The notes beneath the pieces are model-generated. The model did not search any database and was not told where the DNA came from. It saw only the letters and a program-made list of their open reading frames with translations. Positions 25,725 through 36,120 of a stretch of DNA of 64,000 nt are shown one piece after another. The DNA lies in assembly GCF_025527015.1 (NCBI RefSeq), contig NZ_JAODIM010000040.1:371320-435319 (forward strand). The letters are read 5' to 3'. The stretch is from Winslowiella arboricola (GTDB lineage: Bacteria > Pseudomonadota > Gammaproteobacteria > Enterobacterales > Enterobacteriaceae). How positions within the stretch are numbered: position 1 is the first letter of the stretch; each line of letters begins with the position of its first letter. The position numbers and the translations under genes were made by a program.

Positions 25725-28046
25725 TTAATAATTAACAAATAGCGGCGGTTGATACGCGGTTATCGGCGGCAGGGGATCGTCAAAACGCACAATTTCTACC
25801 CGGCAGCTTTGCGCCGTACATCCCTGCCCCAGTCTTGAACTGCCACAATCTTCGGTCAGCACATTGGGATTACCATGCTTATCCAGCGAGTCAGGCTGCA
25901 TCACATCCAGCGGATCGTACCAGGCACCGGTTGCCATTTGCACCACACCGGGCATTATCGCCTCGCTCAGTGCCACCCCGGCCAGCAGGGCGCCACGCTG
26001 ATTGAATACTTTGACGATATCGCCCGCCACAATTTCACGCGCGGCGGCGTCAGCGGGATGCAGCCAGATGGGTTCACGGCCTGAAATTTTACTCTGCTGG
26101 CTGACCTTGCCATGATCGTACTGGCTGTGCAGACGGGTGCGTGGCTGACTGGAAAGCAGATGCAGTGGCCACTTACGGGCTAATGCCTGTTGATAGTCAG
26201 CTTCCGGCTGATGCCAGTAAGCATGACCCGGACACTCGGGATAAGCGAAATCCGCCACGGTTTGCGAATACAGTTCTATCTTACCGGAAGGGGTACTGAG
26301 CGGCGCCAGCGCCGGATTATCACGAAATGCCTGCAACAGAATTTGCGGGCGATCGGGCCGGGCATATTCCAGCTTACCGCTGCGCCAGAATCCGGCAAAC
26401 GACGGCAACGAAATGCCCTCGGCCACTGCCCGCGGTCGTGAAGCCTCATACAGATGTTGCAGCCAGGCGAAGGCGTCCCGCCCCTCGGTAAAGGATTCGG
26501 CACAACCCACTTTTTCCGCCAGCGCGCTAAAAATAGCGTAATCGCTGCGCGCTTCGGCAAAGGCGTCGATATGCTGGCGCATGGCGATCATAAACCCGTC
26601 ATTGCTGGCGCTGCCGATATCTTCACGTTCCAGCGAGGTGGTGGCGGGCAGCACAATATCGGCAAATTTTGCCTGGGCCGTCCAGTACTGCTCATGGACG
26701 ATTACCGTTTCCGGACGTCGCCAGGCGAGAATCAGTTTGTTGAGATCCTGATGGTGGTGAAAGGCATTGCCACCGGCCCAGTAAACCAGCCGAATATCAG
26801 GATAGCGCAACCGCTGACCGTCAAAATCATAGGGCTCGCCGGGTTGCAGTAACATATCCGCCAGACGCGCCACCGGGATACGCGTCGCAACTTGATTGTC
26901 ACCCACTGGCAGGCGCGGCCCGGAAAACACGCGTCGATCCGCTCCGGCAAGGTTAGTGCAGGCATAGCCAAAGCCTAATCCGCCACCGGCAGTGCCAATT
27001 TGTCCCAGCAACGCGGTGGTCGCCACGGTCGCCCAGTACGCCTGCTCTCCCTGACGGGCGCGCTGTACGGACCAGGCGATATTGATCATCGTTTTATGGC
27101 GCGCCATTTCGCGGGCCAGAGCGGCAATATCAGCGGCCGCCAGCCCGGTGATAGCAGCAGCCCAGGCGGGCGTTTTGGCGACGCCATCCTGCTCACCCAG
27201 CAGATAAGCGCGGTATTGCGCAAATCCTACCGTATGGCTGGCGACAAAATCTTTGTCGTGAAGATTTTCCGTTACCAGCAGATAGCCGACAGCCAGCATC
27301 AGTGCGGTGTCGGTTCCCGGTTTAATCGCCAGCCACTGCGCCTGCGGGATGGCGGAAAGATCGTTTTTGACCGGACTGATATTAATAAAGCGCACGCCAT
27401 TGCGACTCATCTTTTGCAGCCAGTCATTCAGCGCATGGTCATTGGCGCCACCGCCATTCACCTGCGCATTACGCAGTGGTAAGCCGCCAATCGCGACAAA
27501 TAATTCGCAGTGCTCAGCCAGTACCGACCAGTGAGTATGCTGCCGTTGCAGGGTATCGAGATCGCCAAGAATATGCGGCAGAATGCGCTCACCGGCGGCG
27601 ATACTGTAGGTATTGGTACTGCCGCTGTAACCGCCAAAACAGTTGAAGAAGCGGTGCAGCTGGCTCTGGGCATGATGAAAACGGCCAGCACTGGACCAGC
27701 CATAGGAGCCAGCGTAAATCGCCTGATTGCCCTGCTCGTCTTTAACCCGCGCCAGTTCGCTGGCCACCAGCGTCAGCGCCTGCTCCCAGCTGACTTCAAC
27801 AAAGGGTTCCTGCCCGCGTGCATCACGCGATGCGGCGCGGTTTTGTAAAAAGCCAAGGCGCACCGCCGGACGTTTAACGCGCACCGGCCCCTGCACGGCT
27901 GCGGTGAGGGACTGACCGATGGCTGAAGGATTGCGATCCCACTCAACCGGATCGATGCCGGTTAACTGGCCGTTTTCGGTGCGCACCCGATAGGTGCCCC
28001 AGTGCATCACGGCTAAATCATGGTATTGCGCTGCTGATGACTTCAT
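25725..28046 (-). CDS. Molybdopterin oxidoreductase, BisC/TorZ type (biotin or methionine sulfoxide reductase-like)
   Basis: A 773-residue protein collinear with BisC: HWGTYRV at the start, the GSYGWSSAG segment with the likely Mo-ligand Ser near 122, VPVARLADMLLQPGEPYDFDGQ-type loop, YWAGGNAFHHHQDLNKL, DIVLPATTSLERED and NVLTEDCGSSRLGQGC. There is no iron-sulfur Cys cluster and no Tat signal, so it is cytoplasmic like BisC. BisC reduces biotin sulfoxide and free methionine sulfoxide. The ATG at 28046 is preferred over a GTG three codons upstream. Between two MetNIQ transporters, reduction of an imported sulfoxide is a natural guess. Confidence 0.86.
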   Translation of the reverse strand: MKSSAAQYHDLAVMHWGTYRVRTENGQLTGIDPVEWDRNPSAIGQSLTAAVQGPVRVKRPAVRLGFLQNRAASRDARGQEPFVEVSWEQALTLVASELARVKDEQGNQAIYAGSYGWSSAGRFHHAQSQLHRFFNCFGGYSGSTNTYSIAAGERILPHILGDLDTLQRQHTHWSVLAEHCELFVAIGGLPLRNAQVNGGGANDHALNDWLQKMSRNGVRFINISPVKNDLSAIPQAQWLAIKPGTDTALMLAVGYLLVTENLHDKDFVASHTVGFAQYRAYLLGEQDGVAKTPAWAAAITGLAAADIAALAREMARHKTMINIAWSVQRARQGEQAYWATVATTALLGQIGTAGGGLGFGYACTNLAGADRRVFSGPRLPVGDNQVATRIPVARLADMLLQPGEPYDFDGQRLRYPDIRLVYWAGGNAFHHHQDLNKLILAWRRPETVIVHEQYWTAQAKFADIVLPATTSLEREDIGSASNDGFMIAMRQHIDAFAEARSDYAIFSALAEKVGCAESFTEGRDAFAWLQHLYEASRPRAVAEGISLPSFAGFWRSGKLEYARPDRPQILLQAFRDNPALAPLSTPSGKIELYSQTVADFAYPECPGHAYWHQPEADYQQALARKWPLHLLSSQPRTRLHSQYDHGKVSQQSKISGREPIWLHPADAAAREIVAGDIVKVFNQRGALLAGVALSEAIMPGVVQMATGAWYDPLDVMQPDSLDKHGNPNVLTEDCGSSRLGQGCTAQSCRVEIVRFDDPLPPITAYQPPLFVNY

Positions 28047-28124
28047 CTGTTTCACCCGATTAATGCATGGTTAAGCCGTCAGTGACATCGATAGCCCGCC
28101 AGCCAAAGATATTCAGGAGGAGGT

Positions 28125-28793
28125 TTACTCACGGCGGATGCGGCGAGCCAGCCAGCCGCCAACGGTTTGCAGTAGCTGAACAATGACGATCAGTACCAGC
28201 GCGGTAGAGAAAGTGGCAAAGGCGTCGAAGCGCTGATAGCCATAGGTAATCGCCAGGTCGCCGATACCGCCGCCGCCAACGGTGCCCGCCATCGCCGTCG
28301 CGCCCAGCAGGCCAATCGTGGCGGTAGTCAGCGCCAGTACCAGTGAAGAGGCCGCCTCCGGCAACATAAAATGCCAGATAGTTTGCAGCGTGGTGGCGCC
28401 CATCGCGTTAGCGGCTTCGAGAATGCCGGCATCCACATCAAGCAGTGAGTTTTCCACCAGCCGCGAAATATAGGGGGCAATAAACAGAATCAATGGCACG
28501 ATGGCGCCCGGCGTGCCGATGGTGGTGTTCACGATCAGCCGGGTCAGCGGCAGGATGGTGATCAGCAGAATGATAAACGGCAATGAGCGAATAATATTAA
28601 TCACCGGATTCAGCACCCGATAGACAAAGCGATTCGGCATAATGCCGCCAGCACGGCAGACCACTAACAGGATCCCCAGAGGAATGCCCAGCAGGGAGCC
28701 AAAGGCCAGCGAGACGCTGATCATCACCAGGGTGTCATGCATCGCCAGTAAAAACTGGTCGCCGGTGACCGCCGTATTAAACAGATCAAACAT
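28125..28793 (-). CDS. MetI-type ABC transporter permease, set 2
   Basis: A 222-residue membrane protein with the same layout as set 1: LGIPLGILLVVCR, NIIRSLPFIILLITILPLTRL, IAPYISRLVENSLLDVDAGILEAANAMGA and GAMAGTVGGGGIGDLAITYGYQRF-like GATAMAGTVGGGGIGDLA. It overlaps the metN-like gene by 8 bases. The two MetI proteins are clearly different sequences, so the duplication is old or each was acquired separately. Confidence 0.88.
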   Translation of the reverse strand: MFDLFNTAVTGDQFLLAMHDTLVMISVSLAFGSLLGIPLGILLVVCRAGGIMPNRFVYRVLNPVINIIRSLPFIILLITILPLTRLIVNTTIGTPGAIVPLILFIAPYISRLVENSLLDVDAGILEAANAMGATTLQTIWHFMLPEAASSLVLALTTATIGLLGATAMAGTVGGGGIGDLAITYGYQRFDAFATFSTALVLIVIVQLLQTVGGWLARRIRRE

Positions 28794-29811
28794 GGCTGAT
28801 TTTTACCCCCGCGGAGCTGAGAAAACCGATTGCCGCTTCAGTTTGCGAGCGCTCACCGCGTAGCTGCACAATCATAAAGCCGAGGATCGTCTCCTGGACT
28901 TCCGACATACTGGCGAACAGGATATTGACCTCTAAGTCGTAGGCTTTGATCACTTCAGTGATCAAGGGCTGGCGGGCGGTGGTGCCGAGAAATTCCAGCC
29001 GCAGTAACGCGCCGCTATCGCTGTCGCGCAGTGACTGCACCACCTTTTCCGGCAGACGATCGTGAATGACTGTCTGCACAAAGCTGGCGGTCACCGGGTG
29101 CTGTGGATGGGCGAACAGACTGAGTACCTCGCCCTGCTCGACCACGCGTCCTTGCTCAATTACCGCCATTTTGTTGCAGATTTTCTGGATCACCGACATT
29201 TCATGGGTAATCAGCACAATCGTAATGCCGTAGCGCAGGTTGATCTCTTTCAGTAACAACAAAATTTGTACGGTGGTATGCGGATCCAGCGCCGAAGTGG
29301 CTTCATCGCATAATAAAATCGAGGGGTTGGTGGCCAGTGCGCGGGCAATACCGACACGTTGTTTCTGACCACCGGATAACTCATCGGGATAGCTATGGAT
29401 CTTTTCACTGAGGTTAACAAACGCCAGTAACTCTTTGACTCGCGCCTGAATAAAAGCTTTATCGCGCCCTTGCAGAATCAGCGGGATCGCGACATTGTGA
29501 TAAACAGTTTTGGCATTCAGTAAATTGAAATTCTGAAAAATCATGCCGATATTTTTCTTAACCGTATTTAGCTGACTTTTGCTAAATTCCTGCAACGCCT
29601 TGCCATTTACAATCACTTCACCTTGCGTCGGCGTTTCGAGATTATTGATTAATCGTAGCAGGGTGCTTTTTCCGGCACCGCTATAACCAATAATGCCAAA
29701 AATATCACCCTGTTCTACTTTCAGATCGATATTATCCAGGGCAAGGAATTCATTGCCCTTTCTCGAAAAGGTCTTACTGACATGACGAAATTCAATCATC
29801 GGTTTACTCAT
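28786..29811 (-). CDS. MetN-type ABC ATPase with NIL domain, set 2
   Basis: A 341-residue ATPase, full MetN length. Walker A is [10 protein letters not shown], the signature is [16 protein letters not shown] and Walker B is [14 protein letters not shown]. After residue ~260 comes the NIL domain (LLRLEFLGTTARQPLITEVIKAYDLEVNILFASMSEVQET). In E. coli MetN this domain binds methionine and inhibits import when the cell is replete. It overlaps metQ-like set 2 by 4 bases. Confidence 0.9.
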   Translation of the reverse strand: MSKPMIEFRHVSKTFSRKGNEFLALDNIDLKVEQGDIFGIIGYSGAGKSTLLRLINNLETPTQGEVIVNGKALQEFSKSQLNTVKKNIGMIFQNFNLLNAKTVYHNVAIPLILQGRDKAFIQARVKELLAFVNLSEKIHSYPDELSGGQKQRVGIARALATNPSILLCDEATSALDPHTTVQILLLLKEINLRYGITIVLITHEMSVIQKICNKMAVIEQGRVVEQGEVLSLFAHPQHPVTASFVQTVIHDRLPEKVVQSLRDSDSGALLRLEFLGTTARQPLITEVIKAYDLEVNILFASMSEVQETILGFMIVQLRGERSQTEAAIGFLSSAGVKISHV

Positions 29812-30623
29812 TTCAGATAATCAGGCAACAGATAACCCTGATACTGCTCATGCGTAAGGATGTACTGTTTAAATTCTGGCGAATGGTAACCATCGATAAT
29901 GTCTTTGGCGAACTGCGCATCTTTATTTTTGCCGGCAATGGTCACCACATTGATAAAGCCAACCACCGGATCTTCGAGCTTTAACGCCGAAGAGAGTTTT
30001 ATGCCGCTGGATACCGCAAAGTTACCCTGAATCACGCCAAAATCCACATCCGGTAAGGCACGGACCTGTTGGGCATTATCCATCTCTTTCAGTATGATTT
30101 TATAAGGATTTTCAGTGATATTCTTTTGCGAAAAGGTCGCCGGGTCGCTGTCCGGGCTGATTTTCAGCCAGCCAAGATTCTGTAATAACAGCGCAGCACG
30201 GTATTCATTGGAGGCCTGATTCGGCACTGAAATAGTAGTCCCGGCCGCAGGTTTATCCGCCTGTTTAAATTTCTGCGAATAGATACCCATCGGCGGCGTT
30301 GGCACCTGCACAATACCAATATTATTAATACCTAAACGGTCGTTTACCGATTTCAGATAAATAGGATGCTGCATAATATTGGCTTCAATCGCGCCACTAT
30401 TGACCGCGTCGTTAACCTGAATACCATCGCTAAAATCTTTATACTCGACTTTATACCCTTTTTTTATCAGTAAAGGCGCCACCCCTTTTTCAAATTGCTC
30501 TTTGTAAGGGCCTGGATTAAAACCTAATCTTATCGTTTTATCATCCTGACTCTGCGCACTCGCCAGAAATGAAGCGGCAGATAAAACCAGCAGTAAAAAA
30601 CGACGCAATGACAATGCATTCAT
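29808..30623 (-). CDS. NlpA/MetQ-type substrate-binding protein, set 2
   Basis: A 271-residue periplasmic protein with a signal peptide ending FLASA and no lipobox. NlpA-family features include IQVNDAVNSGAIEANIMQHPIYLKSVNDR, PMGIYSQKFK, TTISVPNQASNEYRAALLLQ and LPDVDFGVIQGNFAVSSG. It starts the leftward block and diverges from the MtnE-like aminotransferase across a 217-base gap that must hold both promoters. Sequence differs strongly from set 1, so the two transporters may bind different forms of the substrate. Confidence 0.88.
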   Translation of the reverse strand: MNALSLRRFLLLVLSAASFLASAQSQDDKTIRLGFNPGPYKEQFEKGVAPLLIKKGYKVEYKDFSDGIQVNDAVNSGAIEANIMQHPIYLKSVNDRLGINNIGIVQVPTPPMGIYSQKFKQADKPAAGTTISVPNQASNEYRAALLLQNLGWLKISPDSDPATFSQKNITENPYKIILKEMDNAQQVRALPDVDFGVIQGNFAVSSGIKLSSALKLEDPVVGFINVVTIAGKNKDAQFAKDIIDGYHSPEFKQYILTHEQYQGYLLPDYLK

Positions 30624-30840
30624 AACTCAATCTCTGAACAGTTCCCATAAGAAAAATGATTAAACCATACGCATATAGGCTTTAAAAGAGAGGTTGGTGC
30701 GTTTTCAATTGCTATTTACTGATAACGTTATCCATAAAAAATCCATGCATTGCTAAATCTCTGACGGTTATTATCATCATCCGATAAATGCTTTTTCCGC
30801 AGAGAGTTACTGCGCACTAAATTAAAAACCAGAGAATAAT

Positions 30841-32019
30841 ATGCCTGATTTTTCTGCCTCACCGCTGATAAATCAGCTGGAAGAAAACCTGTTTAGCGTG
30901 CTGGAAAAAATGGCGGTGCAGTTTAATACTGCCGACAAGCCGCTGATTGACCTGTCGAGCGGCAGCCCGCATCAACGCACGCCGCCGGAAATTATCGCCT
31001 CGCTGAAAGCGGCAGTGGATAATGCGGACAATCATGATTATCCCTCTTTCTGGGGTAAGCCAGCGGTCAGAGAGGCAATTGCAGATTTTTATCAGCGTAA
31101 TTATGCAGTCGAACTCGATCCGGAGAGCGAAATTGCCGTTTTTCAGGGGTCGCATATTGGCGTCAGCGGCATTCCGCGCGCGGTGCTCAGCCCTGGCCAA
31201 TACATTATTTCAACCGATCCCTGCTATCCAATCTATCGTTCAGCCGCAATCCAGGCACAGGCGCAATTTTTCGGCATTCCGCTGGAACAACAACGCGGTT
31301 TCCTGCCTGATTTTGATCGCGTGCCGCCAGATATCGCCCGTCAGGCTGGCCTGCTGCTGCTTAACTATCCGCATAACCCGACCGGTGCGATGGCCACACC
31401 TGAATTGTTTAACTCGGCACTGGCCTTCGCAAAACGTTACCAGCTACCGATCCTGCATGACTTCGCCTATGCGGCGATTGGCAGCACGCCACAGCAGGCG
31501 CCGGTCAGTCTGCTGTCGATGCCCGGAGGGAAAGAGTGGGGAGTGGAGACCTATACGCTGTCGAAAACTTTCAATATGGCGGGCTGGCGTTTTGGCTTTG
31601 CGGTGGGTAATGCCTCCATTATTCAGGCGTTTAAGAAATTGCATACCCATAGCTACAGCACGGTATTTGGCGCGATTCAGGATGCAGCCGTGACGGCGCT
31701 GGCGCTGCCGGCTGCGCGTCTTGAGCAGCATCTGTCGCACTATCACCGACGGCGTCAACAGGTAGTAGAAAAACTGACGGCGATAAACTGGCCAGTACCA
31801 CCGGATCAGGGCACTTTTTTCCTCTGGCTGCCGGTGCCGGTGGGCTATAGCAGCCAGCAACTGACGCAGCGATTACTGAGCGAATCCCATGTACTGGTCG
31901 CGCCGGGCGCGGGCTTTGGCGCGGGTGGTGAAGGTTTTATTCGTATCAGCCTGACCGCTGATGATGACGCTTTATTCAGCGCCTTAAAGCGTATTGCTGC
32001 GCTGCAATTGTTCCAGTAA
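30841..32019 (+). CDS. Class I/II aminotransferase, MtnE-like (methionine/2-oxo-4-methylthiobutyrate type)
   Basis: A 392-residue PLP enzyme. The PLP Lys is K242 in TLSKTFNMAGWR; NYPHNPTGA (about 175-183) and HDFAYAAIG (206-214) supply further cofactor contacts. From memory, the DNHDYPSFWGKPAVREAIADFYQRNY, VGNASIIQA and VPVGYSSQQLTQ-type blocks match the Bacillus MtnE/YkrV aminotransferase of methionine salvage better than AlaC or YbdL. Such an enzyme links methionine and its 2-oxo acid. The next gene, a 2-hydroxyacid dehydrogenase, starts 9 bases downstream. Other amino acid substrates remain possible. Confidence 0.8.
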   Translation: MPDFSASPLINQLEENLFSVLEKMAVQFNTADKPLIDLSSGSPHQRTPPEIIASLKAAVDNADNHDYPSFWGKPAVREAIADFYQRNYAVELDPESEIAVFQGSHIGVSGIPRAVLSPGQYIISTDPCYPIYRSAAIQAQAQFFGIPLEQQRGFLPDFDRVPPDIARQAGLLLLNYPHNPTGAMATPELFNSALAFAKRYQLPILHDFAYAAIGSTPQQAPVSLLSMPGGKEWGVETYTLSKTFNMAGWRFGFAVGNASIIQAFKKLHTHSYSTVFGAIQDAAVTALALPAARLEQHLSHYHRRRQQVVEKLTAINWPVPPDQGTFFLWLPVPVGYSSQQLTQRLLSESHVLVAPGAGFGAGGEGFIRISLTADDDALFSALKRIAALQLFQ

Positions 32020-32028
32020 GGATGACGT

Positions 32029-33114
32029 ATGCTAGCCATTAAAACGCCGGATAATTATCTCAATCAATCCGGAGTGATTAATCAGATCGGCGATTATATT
32101 GCGCCGCTGGCCCAGCGCATTGCGCTGATCACCAGCCCGACCGCGTGGGAGCTCACCCGTCAGGCGCTTGAAACCAGCCTGCAGCATCATGCCATTCACT
32201 ATCAGGTCTGGTTTCTCAACGGCCCCTGTTGTCTTGAGACGCTGCAACAGCTGGCGATTGAGATCGGCAAACAGGGAGCGGAACTGATTCTTGGCGTCGG
32301 TGGCGGCCGGGTGATGGATGCCGCGAAGGGGATTGGCGGACTACTGGATAATCTGGCGGTGATCAATGTCCCCACTATTGCCGCGACCTGTGCCGCCTGG
32401 TCACCGATTACGGTGTTATATGATCAACAGGGCGGACACCATCACTCCGTGGTGCAACAGCGTCCGCCAGTCTGGGTGCTGGTCGATACCCTGATTATTG
32501 CGCAATCACCGATACGTTATTTACGAGCGGGCATTGTCGATGCGATTGCCAAATGGTACGAATTCTCACTCTATCAGCACCATCCCGACGCCGGGCTGGG
32601 CTTACAGCTAAAAATTCAGGCCGCCAAATCGGCGCTGGAGGTGATTAATCACCATGGCGAGCAGGCGGTGGCTGACAATACACAACACATCGCCTCAGTT
32701 GCGTTAAAACAGGTGATCGACGCGAATATTGCCTTAGCCGGACTGGCAAACAGTATTTTCGATGAGGTGCCGCGCGCCGGAATGGCGCATTTAATTCATG
32801 ATGTGCTCACCCGCTACCCGCAGTGTCATGGCTGGTTACACGGTGAGATTGTCGGATTCAGCCTTAACGTACAGAGCCAGCTGGAAGAGAAAAATCCTGA
32901 ACGGCAACAGGGGTTGTGGAAACTGCTGAGGAGTTATCATGCACCAGCCACCCTGCAACAATTTGGTCTGGCGGAACAGAGTAGCCTGCTGGCGACGCTG
33001 GCTGAAGCGATGGTTATCGCGACTGATATTCCGGCGCAACTGCCATTTACGGTTACCCGCGAGCAACTGCTTGCCGCCTTTATTGCTACAGGTCGTATCG
33101 ATACCGCAGTTTAA
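32029..33114 (+). CDS. Iron/zinc-containing dehydrogenase, HcxA (YbdH)/GldA-like
   Basis: A 361-residue dehydrogenase of the glycerol dehydrogenase family. The NAD site has ILGVGGGRVMDAAKGIG, the motif VPTIAATCAAWSPITVLYD matches E. coli HcxA almost exactly, and the metal ligands fall on Asp171, His254 and His271, the same numbers as in GldA. HcxA reduces 2-oxo acids, including the methionine-derived one, to 2-hydroxy acids. AAGGA lies 7 bases before the ATG. With the MtnE-like gene it could interconvert methionine, its 2-oxo acid and 2-hydroxy-4-methylthiobutyrate; E. coli also keeps ybdH next to the methionine aminotransferase gene ybdL. Confidence 0.82.
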   Translation: MLAIKTPDNYLNQSGVINQIGDYIAPLAQRIALITSPTAWELTRQALETSLQHHAIHYQVWFLNGPCCLETLQQLAIEIGKQGAELILGVGGGRVMDAAKGIGGLLDNLAVINVPTIAATCAAWSPITVLYDQQGGHHHSVVQQRPPVWVLVDTLIIAQSPIRYLRAGIVDAIAKWYEFSLYQHHPDAGLGLQLKIQAAKSALEVINHHGEQAVADNTQHIASVALKQVIDANIALAGLANSIFDEVPRAGMAHLIHDVLTRYPQCHGWLHGEIVGFSLNVQSQLEEKNPERQQGLWKLLRSYHAPATLQQFGLAEQSSLLATLAEAMVIATDIPAQLPFTVTREQLLAAFIATGRIDTAV

Positions 33115-33149
33115 CCACTTATTACTGTAAATTGCGCCTCCGCGCCAAT

Positions 33150-33185
33150 ACTCAATACCGATCACTTAAATGACCGGTATTGAGT
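33150..33185. terminator. Bidirectional hairpin between the dehydrogenase and cdiI-like genes
   Basis: ACTCAATACCG pairs with CGGTATTGAGT, and TCA with TGA inside, giving a long stem with one mismatch and a small loop. It lies between convergent genes and is followed by ATAAAAATG on the plus strand. Confidence 0.6.
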
Positions 33186-33195
33186 GATAAAAATG

Positions 33196-33474
33196 CTATT
33201 GCCTGCCCAACTTTACAACAAGTGTTCTTTCAACAGCCTGCAAATAAGAGTGCCAGGTAAATCCCCAGGGTTCTGGATTGAATTGATTTTCAGCAAGCTC
33301 AAGCATGATGCTTTCCAGCTCTTTTTCATCCGGGATGACCAAAAGAGTGTTGACTTGCCTGTGGAGCTTTTTCCATGCCCCTTCGTCGTTAACATAGTCA
33401 AAGTAACCAGTCATAATGTCATCAAAATTTTCGCCAAAAATATCGAAATCCTGACCAAAAAAGACACCAATCAA
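33196..33474 (-). CDS. Orphan CdiI-family immunity protein
   Basis: A small acidic protein whose start, LIGVFFGQDFDIFGENFDDIMTGYFD, fits the contact-dependent inhibition immunity family that begins with a YF-QDWD-type motif. These proteins block a cognate CdiA or polymorphic toxin. No toxin gene is nearby. The start is odd: the first usable codon is TTG, and the family-like stretch KYASVKT continues upstream in frame for 13 codons to a stop without ATG or GTG. Either a TTG start is used or the 5' end has been lost. AT-rich compared with its neighbours. Confidence 0.6.
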   Translation of the reverse strand: MIGVFFGQDFDIFGENFDDIMTGYFDYVNDEGAWKKLHRQVNTLLVIPDEKELESIMLELAENQFNPEPWGFTWHSYLQAVERTLVVKLGRQ

Positions 33475-33517
33475 GGTCTTAACAGAAGCATATTTTGTGC
33501 AGGGGTATAAATATTAA

Positions 33518-33553
33518 AGCCTCTACAGAGCTTCCCGGCTCAATATAGAGGCT
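33518..33553 (-). terminator. Candidate terminator downstream of parE
   Basis: On the minus strand AGCCTCTA and GAGC pair with GCTC and TAGAGGCT around CGGGAA, followed by TTTAATAT. It lies 33 bases beyond the parE stop. Confidence 0.6.
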
Positions 33554-33585
33554 GTTGATCAACGTCAGCGTGTGCCAGTCGGCAA

Positions 33586-35502
<1,917 letters not shown>

Positions 35503-35535
35503 TTAAAAACGATTAGCCATGCTCGCGCAAGCGCT

Positions 35536-36117
35536 TCAGGCGTGATTCAGACCAATAAAGTCGAGAATCGGCGAGAAATGGCGTTCGAATCCGATAAAGG
35601 CATGGTTTCCGCCCTCTTCTACCGTCTGGCGGCAGGCACTGTAGTAGTCCAGCGCCTGACGGTAATCGAGCACTTCATCGCCCGTTTGTTGCAGTAACCA
35701 GATAAGATCCGGCGACTCCAGCGGGTCAATTTGCATGACTTTCAGATCGTGAATGTGGCAAGACTCTAACACATATTGCTGACCGGTGTATGGGTTCTCG
35801 TTGTCGCCCAGATAGTCCGCCAGCAGCTCAAACGGACGCACCGCCGGGTTAACCACCACCGCCGGTAACAGAAAGCATTGTGACAGCCAGGTGGCGTAGT
35901 AGCCACCCAGTGAAGAACCCACCACGCCGAGAGGTTCACCGGCGCGTTCCATCACCAGTTTTTCCAGCAGCAACGCCGCCTGGTCGGGAAAAGCCGGCAG
36001 TTGCGGCACCAGCATCTCGATATCCGGCGCATGCTGCGCCAGCCACTGTTTAAACTGCGTCGCTTTAGCCGACTGTGGCGAACTGTTAAAACCATGCAGA
36101 TAGAGCAGCGTGGCCAT
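35536..36117 (-). CDS. yqiA: Esterase YqiA
   Basis: A 193-residue alpha/beta hydrolase with [16 protein letters not shown] at the start, the nucleophile elbow GSSLGGYYA (Ser near 88) and the late [11 protein letters not shown] bearing the catalytic His. YqiA hydrolyses short acyl and palmitoyl-CoA-type esters in vitro; its in vivo role is unclear. It lies 3 bases after cpdA and 54 bases before parE in the conserved order. Confidence 0.92.
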   Translation of the reverse strand: MATLLYLHGFNSSPQSAKATQFKQWLAQHAPDIEMLVPQLPAFPDQAALLLEKLVMERAGEPLGVVGSSLGGYYATWLSQCFLLPAVVVNPAVRPFELLADYLGDNENPYTGQQYVLESCHIHDLKVMQIDPLESPDLIWLLQQTGDEVLDYRQALDYYSACRQTVEEGGNHAFIGFERHFSPILDFIGLNHA

Positions 36118-36120
36118 TAC

